Below, in pieces: positions 8,649-16,899 of a DNA stretch of 64,000 nucleotides. Under the pieces are notes generated by a model. That model saw nothing but the letters and a program-made list of their open reading frames with translations, did no database searches and was not told the origin of the DNA. A program made the position numbers and the translations under genes. Position 1 is the first letter of the stretch; every line of letters starts with the position of its first letter. The stretch covers positions 2,728,001 to 2,792,000 of the forward strand of contig NZ_JAAGOW010000001.1 of assembly GCF_010499245.1 (NCBI RefSeq). Direction: 5' to 3'. This DNA comes from Variovorax sp. WS11. GTDB lineage: Bacteria > Pseudomonadota > Gammaproteobacteria > Burkholderiales > Burkholderiaceae_C.

Positions 8649-9053
8649 GTGTTTTCACATGTATTTGTCAGCGTGACCGATTTCGATCGCGCCCTGGCTT
8701 TCTATGGGCCGGTGATGGACGGCCTGGGCCTCGAAATGCGCTTCTGCGAGCGCGACAAGCCCTGGGCCGGTTGGCACAGCGAAGGCCGCTCGCGCCCTTT
8801 CTTCGTCATCTGCAAGCCCCACGACGGCCAGCCGCACGACCCCGGCAACGGGCAGATGGTCGCCTTCGCCGCGGCAGACCGAGCCATGGTGCATGCCGTT
8901 CATCGAGCCGCACTGGATCACGGTGGATGTTGCGAAGGTCCTCCTGGTTTGCGCCCGCAGTACCACGCGAACTACTACGGCGCCTACTTCCGCGATCCGG
9001 ATGGCAACAAGCTCTGCGTTGCGTGCCACGCGCCGGCACCGGGCGAAGCTTGA
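8649..9053 (+). CDS. VOC (glyoxalase/bleomycin-resistance fold) family protein
   Basis: A 134-residue single-domain VOC protein beginning MFSHVFVSVTDFDRALAFYG and ending in the typical YGAYFRDPDGNKLCV metal-ligand strand. The proposed start is GTG 8649, with GAGGAG seven bases upstream; the nearest upstream alternative would add residues unlike the fold. The substrate is unknown. The family includes lyases, isomerases and binding proteins. Confidence 0.85.
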   Translation: MFSHVFVSVTDFDRALAFYGPVMDGLGLEMRFCERDKPWAGWHSEGRSRPFFVICKPHDGQPHDPGNGQMVAFAAADRAMVHAVHRAALDHGGCCEGPPGLRPQYHANYYGAYFRDPDGNKLCVACHAPAPGEA

Positions 9054-9073
9054 ACCTGCAGGGGCACGGCGGC

Positions 9074-9673
9074 CTAAGCTTGCAGCTCGCTCTTGCGCTC
9101 GATGATGCGCGACACCAGCCCGTACTCCACCGCCTCCTCGGCCGACAGCCAGCGGTCGCGCTCGATGTCGGCCATCACCGCCTCGAAGGACTTGCCGGTC
9201 TCGCGCGCGATAGTGCGCGCGATGCGTTCGCGGGCCTTGAGGATCTCCTGCGCATGGATCGCGATGTCGCTCGCCGGCCCGCCGGCGCCGCCGCTGGGCT
9301 GATGGATCAGGAAGCGCGTGTTCGGCAGGCAGAAGCGCCGTTCGCGTGGGGCCGCCAGGTACAGGTGCGTGGCCGCGCTGCCCACCCAGCCGGTGCCGAT
9401 CATGCGCACCGGCGCCGCGATGAAGCGCACCACGTCGTGGATCGCGTCGCCTGATTCCAGGTGGCCGCCCGGCGAGCTCACCAAGATGTCGATGGGTGCG
9501 TCGCTGTCGGCGTCCAGCGCGATCAGCCGGCGCGTCACGTCGCGCGCGGCAACGTCGGTGATCGTGCCGAAGATTAGCAGCGTGCGCGACTTGAAGGCCT
9601 TTTCTTCGAGATAGGAACTGCTGCGCGGCTCGCTTGCCGGAGAGTCCGGTGCGTCTTCTTCAGGGGTTTCCAT
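9074..9673 (-). CDS. ClpP-like ATP-dependent protease proteolytic subunit
   Basis: A 199-residue ClpP/crotonase-fold serine protease. The catalytic triad is readable: Ser in GTGWVGSAATHLYLAA (the ClpP GQAAS position), His in NTRFLIHQPSGG, and Asp in ERDRWLSAEEAVEYG. The N-terminal 25 residues are an acidic Pro/Ser extension. No clpX lies next to it, so this is probably a secondary ClpP homologue rather than the housekeeping subunit. Neighbours are unrelated. Confidence 0.85.
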   Translation of the reverse strand: METPEEDAPDSPASEPRSSSYLEEKAFKSRTLLIFGTITDVAARDVTRRLIALDADSDAPIDILVSSPGGHLESGDAIHDVVRFIAAPVRMIGTGWVGSAATHLYLAAPRERRFCLPNTRFLIHQPSGGAGGPASDIAIHAQEILKARERIARTIARETGKSFEAVMADIERDRWLSAEEAVEYGLVSRIIERKSELQA

Positions 9674-9894
9674 GGTGCTCCTCGACGTGTAGATGCCATG
9701 ACGAACAGGGCCCGCAACGCGTGACGGGCCGCCGGCGGCAAGCCGCCTCGCGTCGATTCTGGGGCAAACGTCGGGCCATCGCGCGAACGCGGGATCGGCA
9801 AGGCGCACGCACCCGCCTACGATGGGACCAAGGATCGAAGGCTTCGCATGCTGTCACACCGATCCCCGCACGCGCCGACACGCGTGCTCCGTTC

Positions 9895-10791
9895 TCAGGG
9901 GAGCAGGAAGAAGAAGCGCCTCAATGCCTCGGCTGTCGGGCCAGGCGCTTCTTCCGGAAAGAAGTGGCCGGCGTCGATGGCGTGGCCTTGCACGTCGTCG
10001 GCCCATGCGCGCCACAACGCGAGCGGGCCGCCTTCGCCGGCGTACCAGGTGTCGAGCGCGCCGCCAGCGCCCCACAGCGCGAGCACGGGGCAGCCGATGC
10101 GGCGGCCGGCTGCGAGATCGGCCTGGTCATGCGCGCGATCGATCGTGGCCGCGGCACGGTACTCCTCGCAGATGGCATGCACGTGTGCGGCATCGCGCAA
10201 CGCATCGACGTACGCTGCACGCACATCCTCCCCGAACACGCCGGCCGGTGAGCCCCAGCTGCCGAGCGCGTTGTCGACCACGGCCTCGGGCGCGGTGGCC
10301 AGCAGGCGCTCCGGCAGCGGCTCGGGCTGGGCCAGAAACGACCAGGGCCAGTAGCCCAGCGCGAGCCGCGCATCGGCACGTGCCCACACCGTCTCCGTAG
10401 GCAGGATGTCGAGCACGGCAAGCCGGGCGATGCAATCGGGATGGTCCAGCGCCATTCGGTAGGCAACCCGCCCGCCGCGGTCATGCCCCGCGACTGAGAA
10501 ACGCGAATGGCCAAGTTGCCCCATCACCCGCACCAGGTCCTGCGCCATCGCGCGCTTCGCGTACGGGGCATGGTCGGGTGCCGAGGCCGGGTAGTTGCTT
10601 CGGCCGTAGCCGCGCAAGTCGGCGCACACCACGCTGAAATCGCGCGCCAGTTGTGGCGCGACCTGGCGCCACATGAGGTGTGTCTGCGGGAAGCCGTGCA
10701 ACAGCAGCAGAGGCGCTCCTGCGCCGAGGCAGCGCACGAAGATGCGCGTCTCTCCGGCGTCGATCTCTCTGGATTCGAAGTCATCCATCAT
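9895..10791 (-). CDS. Alpha/beta-hydrolase of the haloacetate-dehalogenase type
   Basis: A 298-residue alpha/beta-hydrolase. The nucleophile elbow is GHDRGGRVAYRM, with Asp rather than Ser and two downstream Arg, as in fluoroacetate/haloacetate dehalogenases and epoxide hydrolases. HGFPQTHLMWR is the oxyanion motif and DAGHFFPEEAP holds the catalytic His. In characterised fluoroacetate dehalogenases a His-Trp pair lies in the cap before FLAQP; here the equivalent reads YWPWSFLAQPEP, so the halide-binding His appears replaced by Pro. Dehalogenation of fluoroacetate is therefore doubtful. ATG 10791 or 10788 are equally possible. Confidence 0.8.
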   Translation of the reverse strand: MMDDFESREIDAGETRIFVRCLGAGAPLLLLHGFPQTHLMWRQVAPQLARDFSVVCADLRGYGRSNYPASAPDHAPYAKRAMAQDLVRVMGQLGHSRFSVAGHDRGGRVAYRMALDHPDCIARLAVLDILPTETVWARADARLALGYWPWSFLAQPEPLPERLLATAPEAVVDNALGSWGSPAGVFGEDVRAAYVDALRDAAHVHAICEEYRAAATIDRAHDQADLAAGRRIGCPVLALWGAGGALDTWYAGEGGPLALWRAWADDVQGHAIDAGHFFPEEAPGPTAEALRRFFFLLP

Positions 10792-10900
10792 GGGTGAGCC
10801 TGCCTTGGGACAACCGTAAGCACGCGTTGCGTCACTCCCTGTGCGCGCGGGCCGGTCGTCAGTGTGGGAACGCGCCTTCTGGGGGGGCTGGGCCATACCT

Positions 10901-11041
10901 CCCCCGGACGGGGGTTGCGCCTTGCGCCCGAGCGCGTACGGTCACGAGCCGTGACATCGAAGCCGGCAAGTTCCGCTCGAGCCTGGATGCGCACCAAGCT
11001 ACGCCGTCGGGCCTCGACGGCATCTACTCGAGGAGTCGCAA
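10901..11041 (+). promoter_or_regulatory. Second copy of the shared upstream block
   Basis: Positions 10901-10939 match 1701-1739 at 34 of 39 bases. The last 40 bases before ATG 11042 also resemble those before ATG 1800. The block precedes the broken copy of the small orphan gene, which shows that upstream DNA and gene were duplicated together. Confidence 0.4.
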
Positions 11042-11198
11042 ATGAAGTTCACTGCAGGCGAGTTCTGGTTGATCATCGACTAAAGAGGGTGCCGTCACGA
11101 CCGCCCCCTTCGACACTCAGACCATCAGGCCGGCTGAAACCTGGGAACTGCCTGAGGGCGCAGAGTTCATTAAAAAACACGAACTGCGCGGCGTCTGA
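11042..11198 (+). pseudogene. Broken copy of the 78-aa orphan gene
   Basis: It opens MKFTAGEFWLIID, then a TAA stop, against MNFTAGAFPLAID in the intact gene at 1800-2036. After an internal deletion of about 20 codons and a frame change, the sequence resumes as TAPFDTQTIRPAETWELP and EGAEFIKKHELRGV, with a terminal TGA. The matching words and upstream block show common descent; the stop and deletion show it is not expressed intact. Confidence 0.7.
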
Positions 11199-11309
11199 GC
11201 GTGGGATCATGACGCCGCCACGCGCGCGGGGATCTTGCTGCAGGCCTTGTTTCCTTCTTGCCTGCTACTTGCTCTTGACGCAGGCTTGGCGACAGGAAGG
11301 GGACGATCC

Positions 11310-12095
11310 ATGGAAAAGCCAGTTGGCGAATCGCCATCCGCCACCGAAGCATTGACGCTCGAGCAGGTGCGGGACCAGCTTCAGGACCTGCGAAAGCAGT
11401 TCAGGCAATTCATCTGGGTGGGGTCCATTGCGGTCACGGCGCTTTCGGCCATTGGGCTGGCCAAGTTGTCGGATATCGAGACGGAGGCTCGCAAGCGGGT
11501 CGATTCGGCTGTCACGAAGGGCACCGAGTACTTCGATCTCATGTCAAACGCTCAGCTGAGGATGAATGCCTCCTCGTGGGCATCGGCCGCCACCTATCTC
11601 GAGCAAGCGCTGGCCCTGCGGCCCGATGACGAGTTTGTCTTCATGAGCTTGCTCGCAAGCTACGTGGGCGGTGCCAATACCGAGGCTGGGCTTCGCCTGC
11701 TCGAGTCCGCCGATCGCAGCGGCATGCTGGTCAGGAAGTTCTCCGGCGTTTGGACCCAGTTGAATGCGGCGAGGCTGTATATGGTTGCAGGCGTCAACGA
11801 CGGCAAGTACATCAAGTCCGCTGAGTACCATTTTGGGCGAGCCGAGCGCGCCGCGCAGGCCCTCAGTGGCGGCGAAATGTCTTACGTCCTCTATTCGCAA
11901 GGTATTTTTCAGTACCTCACTGGAGACGATGCCAAGGCACGATCGACATTCCAGCGAATGGTCGAGCTGGATCCAAGAACCAGGCAGTGGCCTGCTGGCG
12001 ATCGCGCTGAGCCCTGGTTTCACCGCTTGTTGAAGGCGAGGCCGACGTTGCAAGCCGATCTTGAGGATCTTTTTGAGGTCAAGAGCGGCGGCTGA
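11310..12095 (+). CDS. Membrane-anchored TPR-like protein
   Basis: A 261-residue protein. An N-terminal coiled-coil-prone segment (EQVRDQLQDLRKQFRQ) is followed by one transmembrane helix (about residues 38-56, WVGSIAVTALSAIGLAKL). The remainder is alpha-helical with TPR-like repeats (SSWASAATYLEQALALRPDD; LYSQGIFQYLTGDDAKARST with ELDP). It is probably anchored in the inner membrane with the repeats exposed for protein contacts. Codon use looks slightly less GC-rich than its neighbours. No specific family or partner was recognised. ATG 11310 is preferred over upstream in-frame starts because the hydrophilic N-terminus begins there. Confidence 0.65.
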   Translation: MEKPVGESPSATEALTLEQVRDQLQDLRKQFRQFIWVGSIAVTALSAIGLAKLSDIETEARKRVDSAVTKGTEYFDLMSNAQLRMNASSWASAATYLEQALALRPDDEFVFMSLLASYVGGANTEAGLRLLESADRSGMLVRKFSGVWTQLNAARLYMVAGVNDGKYIKSAEYHFGRAERAAQALSGGEMSYVLYSQGIFQYLTGDDAKARSTFQRMVELDPRTRQWPAGDRAEPWFHRLLKARPTLQADLEDLFEVKSGG

Positions 12096-12133
12096 CTCAT
12101 GCATGGGCCGGCCAGAGTGGCGGCCGCTCGGCA

Positions 12134-12220
12134 CCCGCACGCTTCGCTTGCGGCGCATGGTCGGGGCCGAGGCCTGGCAGCTGCTTTGGGCGTAGCCGCG
12201 CTGGTCGGCACGAACCCGTC
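12134..12220 (-). pseudogene. Alpha/beta-hydrolase fragment
   Basis: Read leftward, these bases give DQRGYAQSSCQASAP, matching the DLRGYGRSNYPASAP segment of the hydrolase at 9895-10791. The DNA aligns closely with 10551-10636. There is no start, no nucleophile elbow and no continuation, so this is a relic of a second hydrolase copy. Confidence 0.6.
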
Positions 12221-12230
12221 CATCGCCGCA

Positions 12231-12656
12231 TCATCCCGCGCGGCGCTCCCCGCTGTCTTCGATGCGCTCGCCGTCTTCCTTGGTGAAGAGCGCCATCTTG
12301 CCCGCGGGCAGGATCTCCAGCACTTCCTCCGAAGGCCGGCACAGCTTGGTGCCCAGCGGCGTCACCACGATCGGGCGGTTCATCAGGATCGGGTGCTGCG
12401 CGATGAAGTCGAGCAGATCGTCATCGCTCCACTTCGGGTTGCCCAGGTCCAGCTCGGCGTAGGGCGTTCCCTTCTCGCGCAGCAGCGCGCGCAATGGCTG
12501 CCCCGTGGCCGCCGCGATCTCGCGCAGCTGCTCGCGGCTCGGCGGCGTTTTCAGGTATTCGACGACGGTGGGCTCGATGCCCGAATGACGGATCAGCGCC
12601 AGCGTATTGCGCGAGGTGCCGCAGGCGGGGTTGTGATAGATGAGGACTTCGGACAT
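12231..12656 (-). CDS. arsC: Arsenate reductase (glutaredoxin-type ArsC)
   Basis: A 141-residue thioredoxin-fold ArsC. The catalytic Cys12 lies in YHNPACGTSRNT. The later ILMNRPIVVTPLGTKLCRP supplies the conserved Arg residues that bind arsenate. The family reduces arsenate to arsenite with glutathione/glutaredoxin. It is a lone gene without arsR, arsB or acr3 nearby, so it may act in general metabolism rather than in a resistance operon. Confidence 0.9.
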   Translation of the reverse strand: MSEVLIYHNPACGTSRNTLALIRHSGIEPTVVEYLKTPPSREQLREIAAATGQPLRALLREKGTPYAELDLGNPKWSDDDLLDFIAQHPILMNRPIVVTPLGTKLCRPSEEVLEILPAGKMALFTKEDGERIEDSGERRAG

Positions 12657-12700
12657 CGGGCGATTCTCGAACATGGCCGGCGCCGCAGCATCTCCCGCGG

Positions 12701-12928
12701 TCATTCGATCCAGGGACCACCGAGCATGGCTTGTATGTAGGCCGCGACTTTGACCAGGTCCTCGTCGGACAGCGGCACCGGCGGCGCATCGACAAGATGC
12801 TCGGCGACCAAGTGCAGCTTTGCCGCCGCATTGGGCTGCTCGTGAAGCAGAACCGCGATCGCCGTGGTTTGGGCGACGGCCCGCAATTCGAGCGCACGCA
12901 GTCGCGCGTTGATGTCTTCCATTTCCAT
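12701..12928 (-). CDS. Small hypothetical helical protein (75 aa)
   Basis: A 75-residue acidic, mostly helical protein (MEMEDINARLRALELRAVAQ; later VPLSDEDLVKVAAYIQAML). The ATG at 12926-12928 has a purine-rich GGGGGA upstream. No family was recognised. It lies 44 bp before arsC on the same strand, so the two could be co-transcribed. Confidence 0.5.
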   Translation of the reverse strand: MEMEDINARLRALELRAVAQTTAIAVLLHEQPNAAAKLHLVAEHLVDAPPVPLSDEDLVKVAAYIQAMLGGPWIE

Positions 12929-13014
12929 CTGGCCGTCCCCCGGGGCAAGTTGAGAAAAGTGATTCTGCTTCCAAAAGCGTAGACGCTCATCTCCTGGTCC
13001 GAACCATGCTGCAC

Positions 13015-13056
13015 CACCATCCAATGGCCAGCCTTGTGCCATCTACTTGGATGGTG
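13015..13056. promoter_or_regulatory. Perfect 10-bp inverted repeat before the CopG-type gene
   Basis: CACCATCCAA (13015-13024) and TTGGATGGTG (13047-13056) are exact reverse complements with 22 bp between. The second arm ends 13 bp before the ATG of the ribbon-helix-helix gene. A likely autoregulatory operator; inferred from position and symmetry only. Confidence 0.45.
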
Positions 13057-13069
13057 TTAGGATGGCCGC

Positions 13070-13492
13070 ATGCCTCGCAAAAGCGCTTCCCTCATGGCCT
13101 CGCCCAGGCCCGCCGACGAAAAGATCACCATCAACGTCGGTTGCGTGGACCTCGGCCAGATCGACCTGCTGGTGCAGGAAGGCTTCTATGCCAATCGCAC
13201 CGATCTGATTCGCACGGCCATACGCAACCAACTCGCCGCGCAGGTCGACGTGGTCCGCCAGGTCGCGTCGCGCAAGTCGCTGGTGCTCGGCATCCAGCAC
13301 TACGGCGCTGCTGACCTGCAGGCCACCAAAGCGGCCGGCCAGATGCTGCAGATACGCGTGCTCGGCCTGGCCGTGATTGCGCCCGATGTCACAGCGGCGC
13401 TTGCGCTCGCCACCATCGAATCCATCACGGTACTGGGCGCGCTCCACGCGAGCCCCGCCGTCAAGGCGGCGCTGGCCGCACGCATCCACTGA
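13070..13492 (+). CDS. CopG/ribbon-helix-helix type regulator
   Basis: A 140-residue protein. Residues 15-55 form a ribbon-helix-helix DNA-binding domain: DEKITINVGCVDLGQIDLLV gives the beta strand and first helix, and GFYANRTDLIRTAIRNQL the second helix. The C-terminal 80 residues form a separate alpha/beta domain. Such genes commonly sit just before short-chain polyhydroxyalkanoate depolymerase genes in Burkholderiales, as here (24 bp spacing), so it probably regulates that gene. A perfect inverted repeat lies immediately upstream. Confidence 0.75.
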   Translation: MPRKSASLMASPRPADEKITINVGCVDLGQIDLLVQEGFYANRTDLIRTAIRNQLAAQVDVVRQVASRKSLVLGIQHYGAADLQATKAAGQMLQIRVLGLAVIAPDVTAALALATIESITVLGALHASPAVKAALAARIH

Positions 13493-14335
13493 CGAATCCC
13501 AACCTGAAGGCCCCCATGAACTTCGACTTCAAGCACTTGATGGCAGAAGCAACCCGCCTGACGCGCGCCGGCGACCTGCGTGCGGCAACCGCCGCGATCC
13601 AGGCCGCGCTGAGTCGCGGGCGTGGACCTGTTGTGCCAACGAGCACCAACCAAGCAAGCGGCGTGATCGACGTAGAGGCCAGGCAAGTCCCCGAGCCACC
13701 ACCGCCCGGCATCTTCGACGAGGCGCCTGCGCCGTATGACCCCGCCCCCGTTCCGGGCCGATTCATTGCCGACAGTTTTTCCGACGCAGCCGGCCGCCGC
13801 GACTACAAGCTCTACGTTCCGCCCGAGGCGGGCCAGCGCCCCCTGCCGCTGGTCGTGATGCTGCACGGCTGCACCCAGAACCCCGACGACTTCGCAGCCG
13901 GAACAGGGATGAACGAGGCTGCGCTGGCGCAGGGCTTCTTCGTGCTGTATCCCGCGCAGTCGCGCCGCGCGAATCCTCAAGCTTGCTGGAGCTGGTTCAA
14001 GCACAGCCATCAGAAGCGCGATCGCGGAGAGCCGGCGCTCCTGGCGGGAATGACGCGCGCGGTCATGGCGCAATACGCGATCGATCCTCAACGCGTGTAT
14101 GTCGCAGGGCTGTCGGCGGGCGGCGCGATGGCCGCGATCCTCGGCGAGGCGTATCCCGACCTGTACGCGGCCGTCGGCGTCCACTCCGGCCTGGCGGCCG
14201 GTGTCGCATCCGACTTGCCCGCTGCGCTGATGGCGATGAAGGTCGGCGGTGTTCCTGGCGGCAGTGCTGCCAGCCTTACTTTCCGCAGGTCGGGAGACGC
14301 ATTTGCGCGTAATTTCCTGACTGCGAAGGACGGGT

Positions 14336-16051
14336 CTAGAACGTGCCGGGCGGGACGCCAAGGAGGGCGAGCACTTGGCGCTGCAACTGTGTGAGCTTGA
14401 GGTCGAAGACCTGGACGGGGTGTCCGTGCTGAAGCAGATGGTGGCGCTCGGCGAGGCTGAACAGCCGTAGCACCTGCTCGGTGGTGGGGTGCGCGCACTG
14501 GCGTTGCTCGGGATAGATGGGGAGTTCTTCGATGCCCTCGCGCGCCATGGCCTGGCGCAGCTCGCGCTCGATGAGGGCTTGAACCAACAGCGCGATGGCG
14601 TATAGCGTGAACAGCGCTTCGATGCGCCCCTCGTTCTTGAGGAAGACCGGGGCGATTTCGTGCACGGTCTTGACCTGCTCGAAGCGCTTCTCGATCATGG
14701 GCTGGCCCTTGTGGGCCTCAAGGACCTGGGCGGCGGTGAGCGTGCGGTCGTTGGTCATCAACGGATAGCAGCCATCACTCCTGCGGTCGTAGGTGATGGC
14801 GTCCTCGTCAATGACCCACTGCACGTCAAAGCGCCGCTTGGTGATCTTGCGGTAGGCGGTGTCGGGGCCGGGGCGACCGCGGCGCGCTTGCTTGAATACA
14901 TGCTCCTCGCGCACGACGCGGCGCACCTTGAGGTAGCGGCCCACGTGGTGCTGCTCCAGGAGGAGCTTGATCTGCAGGTCGATCTCCGGGGCGCCGCGCA
15001 GTCGGGTCTTGGAGGAGGCCAGGCGCCGGCGCAGATCCTCGAACTGCTCGATGGCCGCAGCGATGTTGCGCAGGCGCCGGGCGTGCTGGCGCAGCGTCAG
15101 CAGCGTGCTCCAGACCCAGACGATGGACCAGGCCTCCATGGAGGGCAGAGGGGCGCGGTGCACGTACCAGCAGTCGCGCGGCCCGTCGCCGTAACGCGGG
15201 TTGGGCCGGTCCCAGACCAGGGTCCATTCGGGCGTGTGGGTCTGGATCCATTCGCGGAACTGCGCATCCTCCAGCCGGTTGCGCGGCATGACGGTGACGA
15301 AGCGGCCGCCCGCGCGGTCGATGTGATCCATGTTCTCGCGGGAACAAAGTTTTGAGTCCGCGCAATACAAGAAGTCGCTGCTGCCGGCAATGGCGCGTAG
15401 CGTGTTCCAAGTCTCGATGTGGGTGACTGAGTCGCTGGTGTTGCCGTCGGTGCAGCGAAACGCCACGGGGACGTTGCCATCGGCGCTCATGGTGAGGATG
15501 AACAGCAGCTGCTTGAGATCGGGGCGGTGCGCTTTGGACCTCCCGTACGTGATCGCCGGGGCGGTTCGCCCCCGGATCTGGCGCCCGCCCGCGCCGCGAT
15601 AGCTGCCACAGAAGCTGATCGTCGTGGAGTCGTTGTGGAACTCCTCGAAACGCACACCGAAGCGCTGCCCGACGGCCAGGACGAGTTCGGTGAGCAACGC
15701 GGTGCGGTCGGCATCGAACAGGTGGTCCAGGGCCCGTCCGAGGCGGTCGTCGCTCAGGTGCCCCATCTCCCGGGCGCTGATGCCGAACATGCCGTCGGCG
15801 AAGCCGTGCACCGTCTCCTGCTGACGGTAGATGGGCTCACGCTCGACGATGATGGAGCGCAGCAGCACGCCCAGCGCGCTGGCGTGACTGACGGCGCAAC
15901 GCCGGTCCGAGGCCACGAAGCGCGACAGCGTCTCGGTCAGCCCGATGCGCTCGATGAAGTGGTTGATCAGGGGCAGCGGGCCCAGGCGCTCGGTGTGAAG
16001 AGTGAAGCCTGCCTCCTCCATGGTGGAAGTGGGGGCTTGCGAGCGCGGCAT
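14336..16051 (-). CDS. IS1634-family transposase
   Basis: A 571-residue DDE transposase of the IS4 superfamily, IS1634 group. The N-terminal DUF4277-like region reads MEEAGFTLHTERLGPLPLIN. The catalytic core follows, with Asp in EEFHNDSTTISF, Asp in FLYCADSKLCS, and a Glu in the C-terminal YIKE-like block (the region of QPMIEKRFEQVKTVHEIAPV). Full length, no frameshift. ATG 16051 lies in an inverted repeat shared with the divergent small gene. Confidence 0.9.
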   Translation of the reverse strand: MPRSQAPTSTMEEAGFTLHTERLGPLPLINHFIERIGLTETLSRFVASDRRCAVSHASALGVLLRSIIVEREPIYRQQETVHGFADGMFGISAREMGHLSDDRLGRALDHLFDADRTALLTELVLAVGQRFGVRFEEFHNDSTTISFCGSYRGAGGRQIRGRTAPAITYGRSKAHRPDLKQLLFILTMSADGNVPVAFRCTDGNTSDSVTHIETWNTLRAIAGSSDFLYCADSKLCSRENMDHIDRAGGRFVTVMPRNRLEDAQFREWIQTHTPEWTLVWDRPNPRYGDGPRDCWYVHRAPLPSMEAWSIVWVWSTLLTLRQHARRLRNIAAAIEQFEDLRRRLASSKTRLRGAPEIDLQIKLLLEQHHVGRYLKVRRVVREEHVFKQARRGRPGPDTAYRKITKRRFDVQWVIDEDAITYDRRSDGCYPLMTNDRTLTAAQVLEAHKGQPMIEKRFEQVKTVHEIAPVFLKNEGRIEALFTLYAIALLVQALIERELRQAMAREGIEELPIYPEQRQCAHPTTEQVLRLFSLAERHHLLQHGHPVQVFDLKLTQLQRQVLALLGVPPGTF

Positions 16052-16076
16052 GCTGGCGATATTATTATCGCCAGCA
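16051..16076. promoter_or_regulatory. Inverted repeat between the two divergent IS genes
   Basis: TGCTGGCGATA (16051-16061) and TATCGCCAGCA (16066-16076) are exact reverse complements around an AT-rich centre. It lies over the transposase start and 20 bp before the DUF6788-like start. A shared operator is plausible but unproven. Confidence 0.4.
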
Positions 16077-16095
16077 ACACACCCGTCAAGAGCCT

Positions 16096-16446
16096 ATGCC
16101 GAGTTCAGTCGCCCAACGCATTGAGCAAACCCGCGAGAAGATCGGGCGCATCCGAGCCGCGCTCACCGAGATCGAATACCTGTGCTCCGGCACGCTGCAC
16201 AAGCGCACGAAGGTGTGCGGCAGGCCGAGTTGCCGCTGCGCCCAGGACCCCTCGGCGCGGCACGGTCCGTACTACGAATGGGGCCACCTCAGGGACGGCA
16301 AGCTTGTGCACCGCGTGGTCACGCCCGAGCAGGCCAGTTTGCTGCAGCAGGCCATAGACAACCAACGCCACGCCAAGAAGCTCATGCGGGCGTGGGAGGA
16401 GCAGACCGAGCGCCTCATCGACCTGGAAGCACCGCGCCAACCCTGA
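16096..16446 (+). CDS. DUF6788-like accessory protein of the insertion sequence
   Basis: A 116-residue protein with an N-terminal helix (RIEQTREKIGRIRAALTEIE) and the motif GTLHKRTKVCGRPSCRCAQD, followed by HGPYYEWGHLRDGK. The Cys-x4-Cys-x-Cys pattern suggests a small zinc-binding site. A homologous module is present, broken, in the serine-recombinase element at 36650-36992. It sits within the inverted repeats of the element. Function unknown; a role in transposition or regulation is inferred from its constant company. Confidence 0.7.
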   Translation: MPSSVAQRIEQTREKIGRIRAALTEIEYLCSGTLHKRTKVCGRPSCRCAQDPSARHGPYYEWGHLRDGKLVHRVVTPEQASLLQQAIDNQRHAKKLMRAWEEQTERLIDLEAPRQP

Positions 16447-16850
16447 TCTTCCCGGGCGTCAGGAAATTACGCGCAAATGCGTCTGCCGACCTGCGGAAAG
16501 TAAGGCCAGCGGCATGCCCACCATCGTCTTCCATGGCGATGCCGATGCAACCGTCCATGCGAGCAATGGCGAACAGGTCATTGCAGCCAGCGTCGGGGAC
16601 ACGGCCACGGTCGAGATCCAGCATGTGAACGGCAGCGGCGCTCGCGCCTCGACGCGCCGCCTGCACCGATCGGCTGACGGACGGGTGCTTGCCGAGCACT
16701 GGACGGTCCACGGAGCGCCTCATGCATGGGCGGGCGGCAGCGCCAAAGGCTCTTACACCGACGCCCGCGGCCCCGATGCGAGCGCTGAAATGCTGCGCTT
16801 CTTCTTCGAGCATCCACGGCGGCCTGCGCACTGAGCTGCGCCCAGCAAAA

Positions 16851-16880
16851 GAGCCCGCAACGCGTGAGCGCTGCGGGCTC
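16851..16880. terminator. Bidirectional intrinsic terminator
   Basis: GAGCCCGCA and TGCGGGCTC form a 9-bp perfect stem around a 12-base loop, with A-rich sequence on the left and T-rich on the right. It lies between the convergent ends of the depolymerase gene and the Gly-rich gene. Confidence 0.75.
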
Positions 16881-16899
16881 TGCTTTCTCGATCGCTGGC

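Larger units (their letters stand above)
14274..16505. mobile_element. IS1634-family insertion sequence with long inverted repeats
   Basis: A 2232-bp element. Its ends are inverted repeats of about 48 bp with one mismatch (14274-14321 and 16458-16505), starting CCTTACTTTCCGCAGGTCGG. A 4-bp direct repeat CCAG flanks it (14270-14273 and 16506-16509); a 5-bp reading GCCAG is possible if one terminal base is shared. It carries two divergent genes: an IS1634-type transposase and a small DUF6788-like gene. Both are intact, so the element may still be active. Confidence 0.9.
13516..16834 (+). pseudogene. Polyhydroxyalkanoate/PHB depolymerase family esterase, split by an insertion sequence
   Basis: The gene is cut into 13516-14273 and 16510-16834. 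Joining these pieces, with one copy of the 4-bp repeat, gives exactly 361 codons in frame. The triad is split: the oxyanion motif MLHGCTQNPDD and nucleophile elbow AGLSAGGAMA are before the insertion; the Asp (VFHGDADATV) and His (VHGAPHAWAGG) are after it. The family hydrolyses short-chain polyhydroxyalkanoates or related esters. Translation of the 5' piece continues into insertion-sequence DNA and stops at 14394, so the product would lack Asp and His and should be inactive. Confidence 0.9.
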
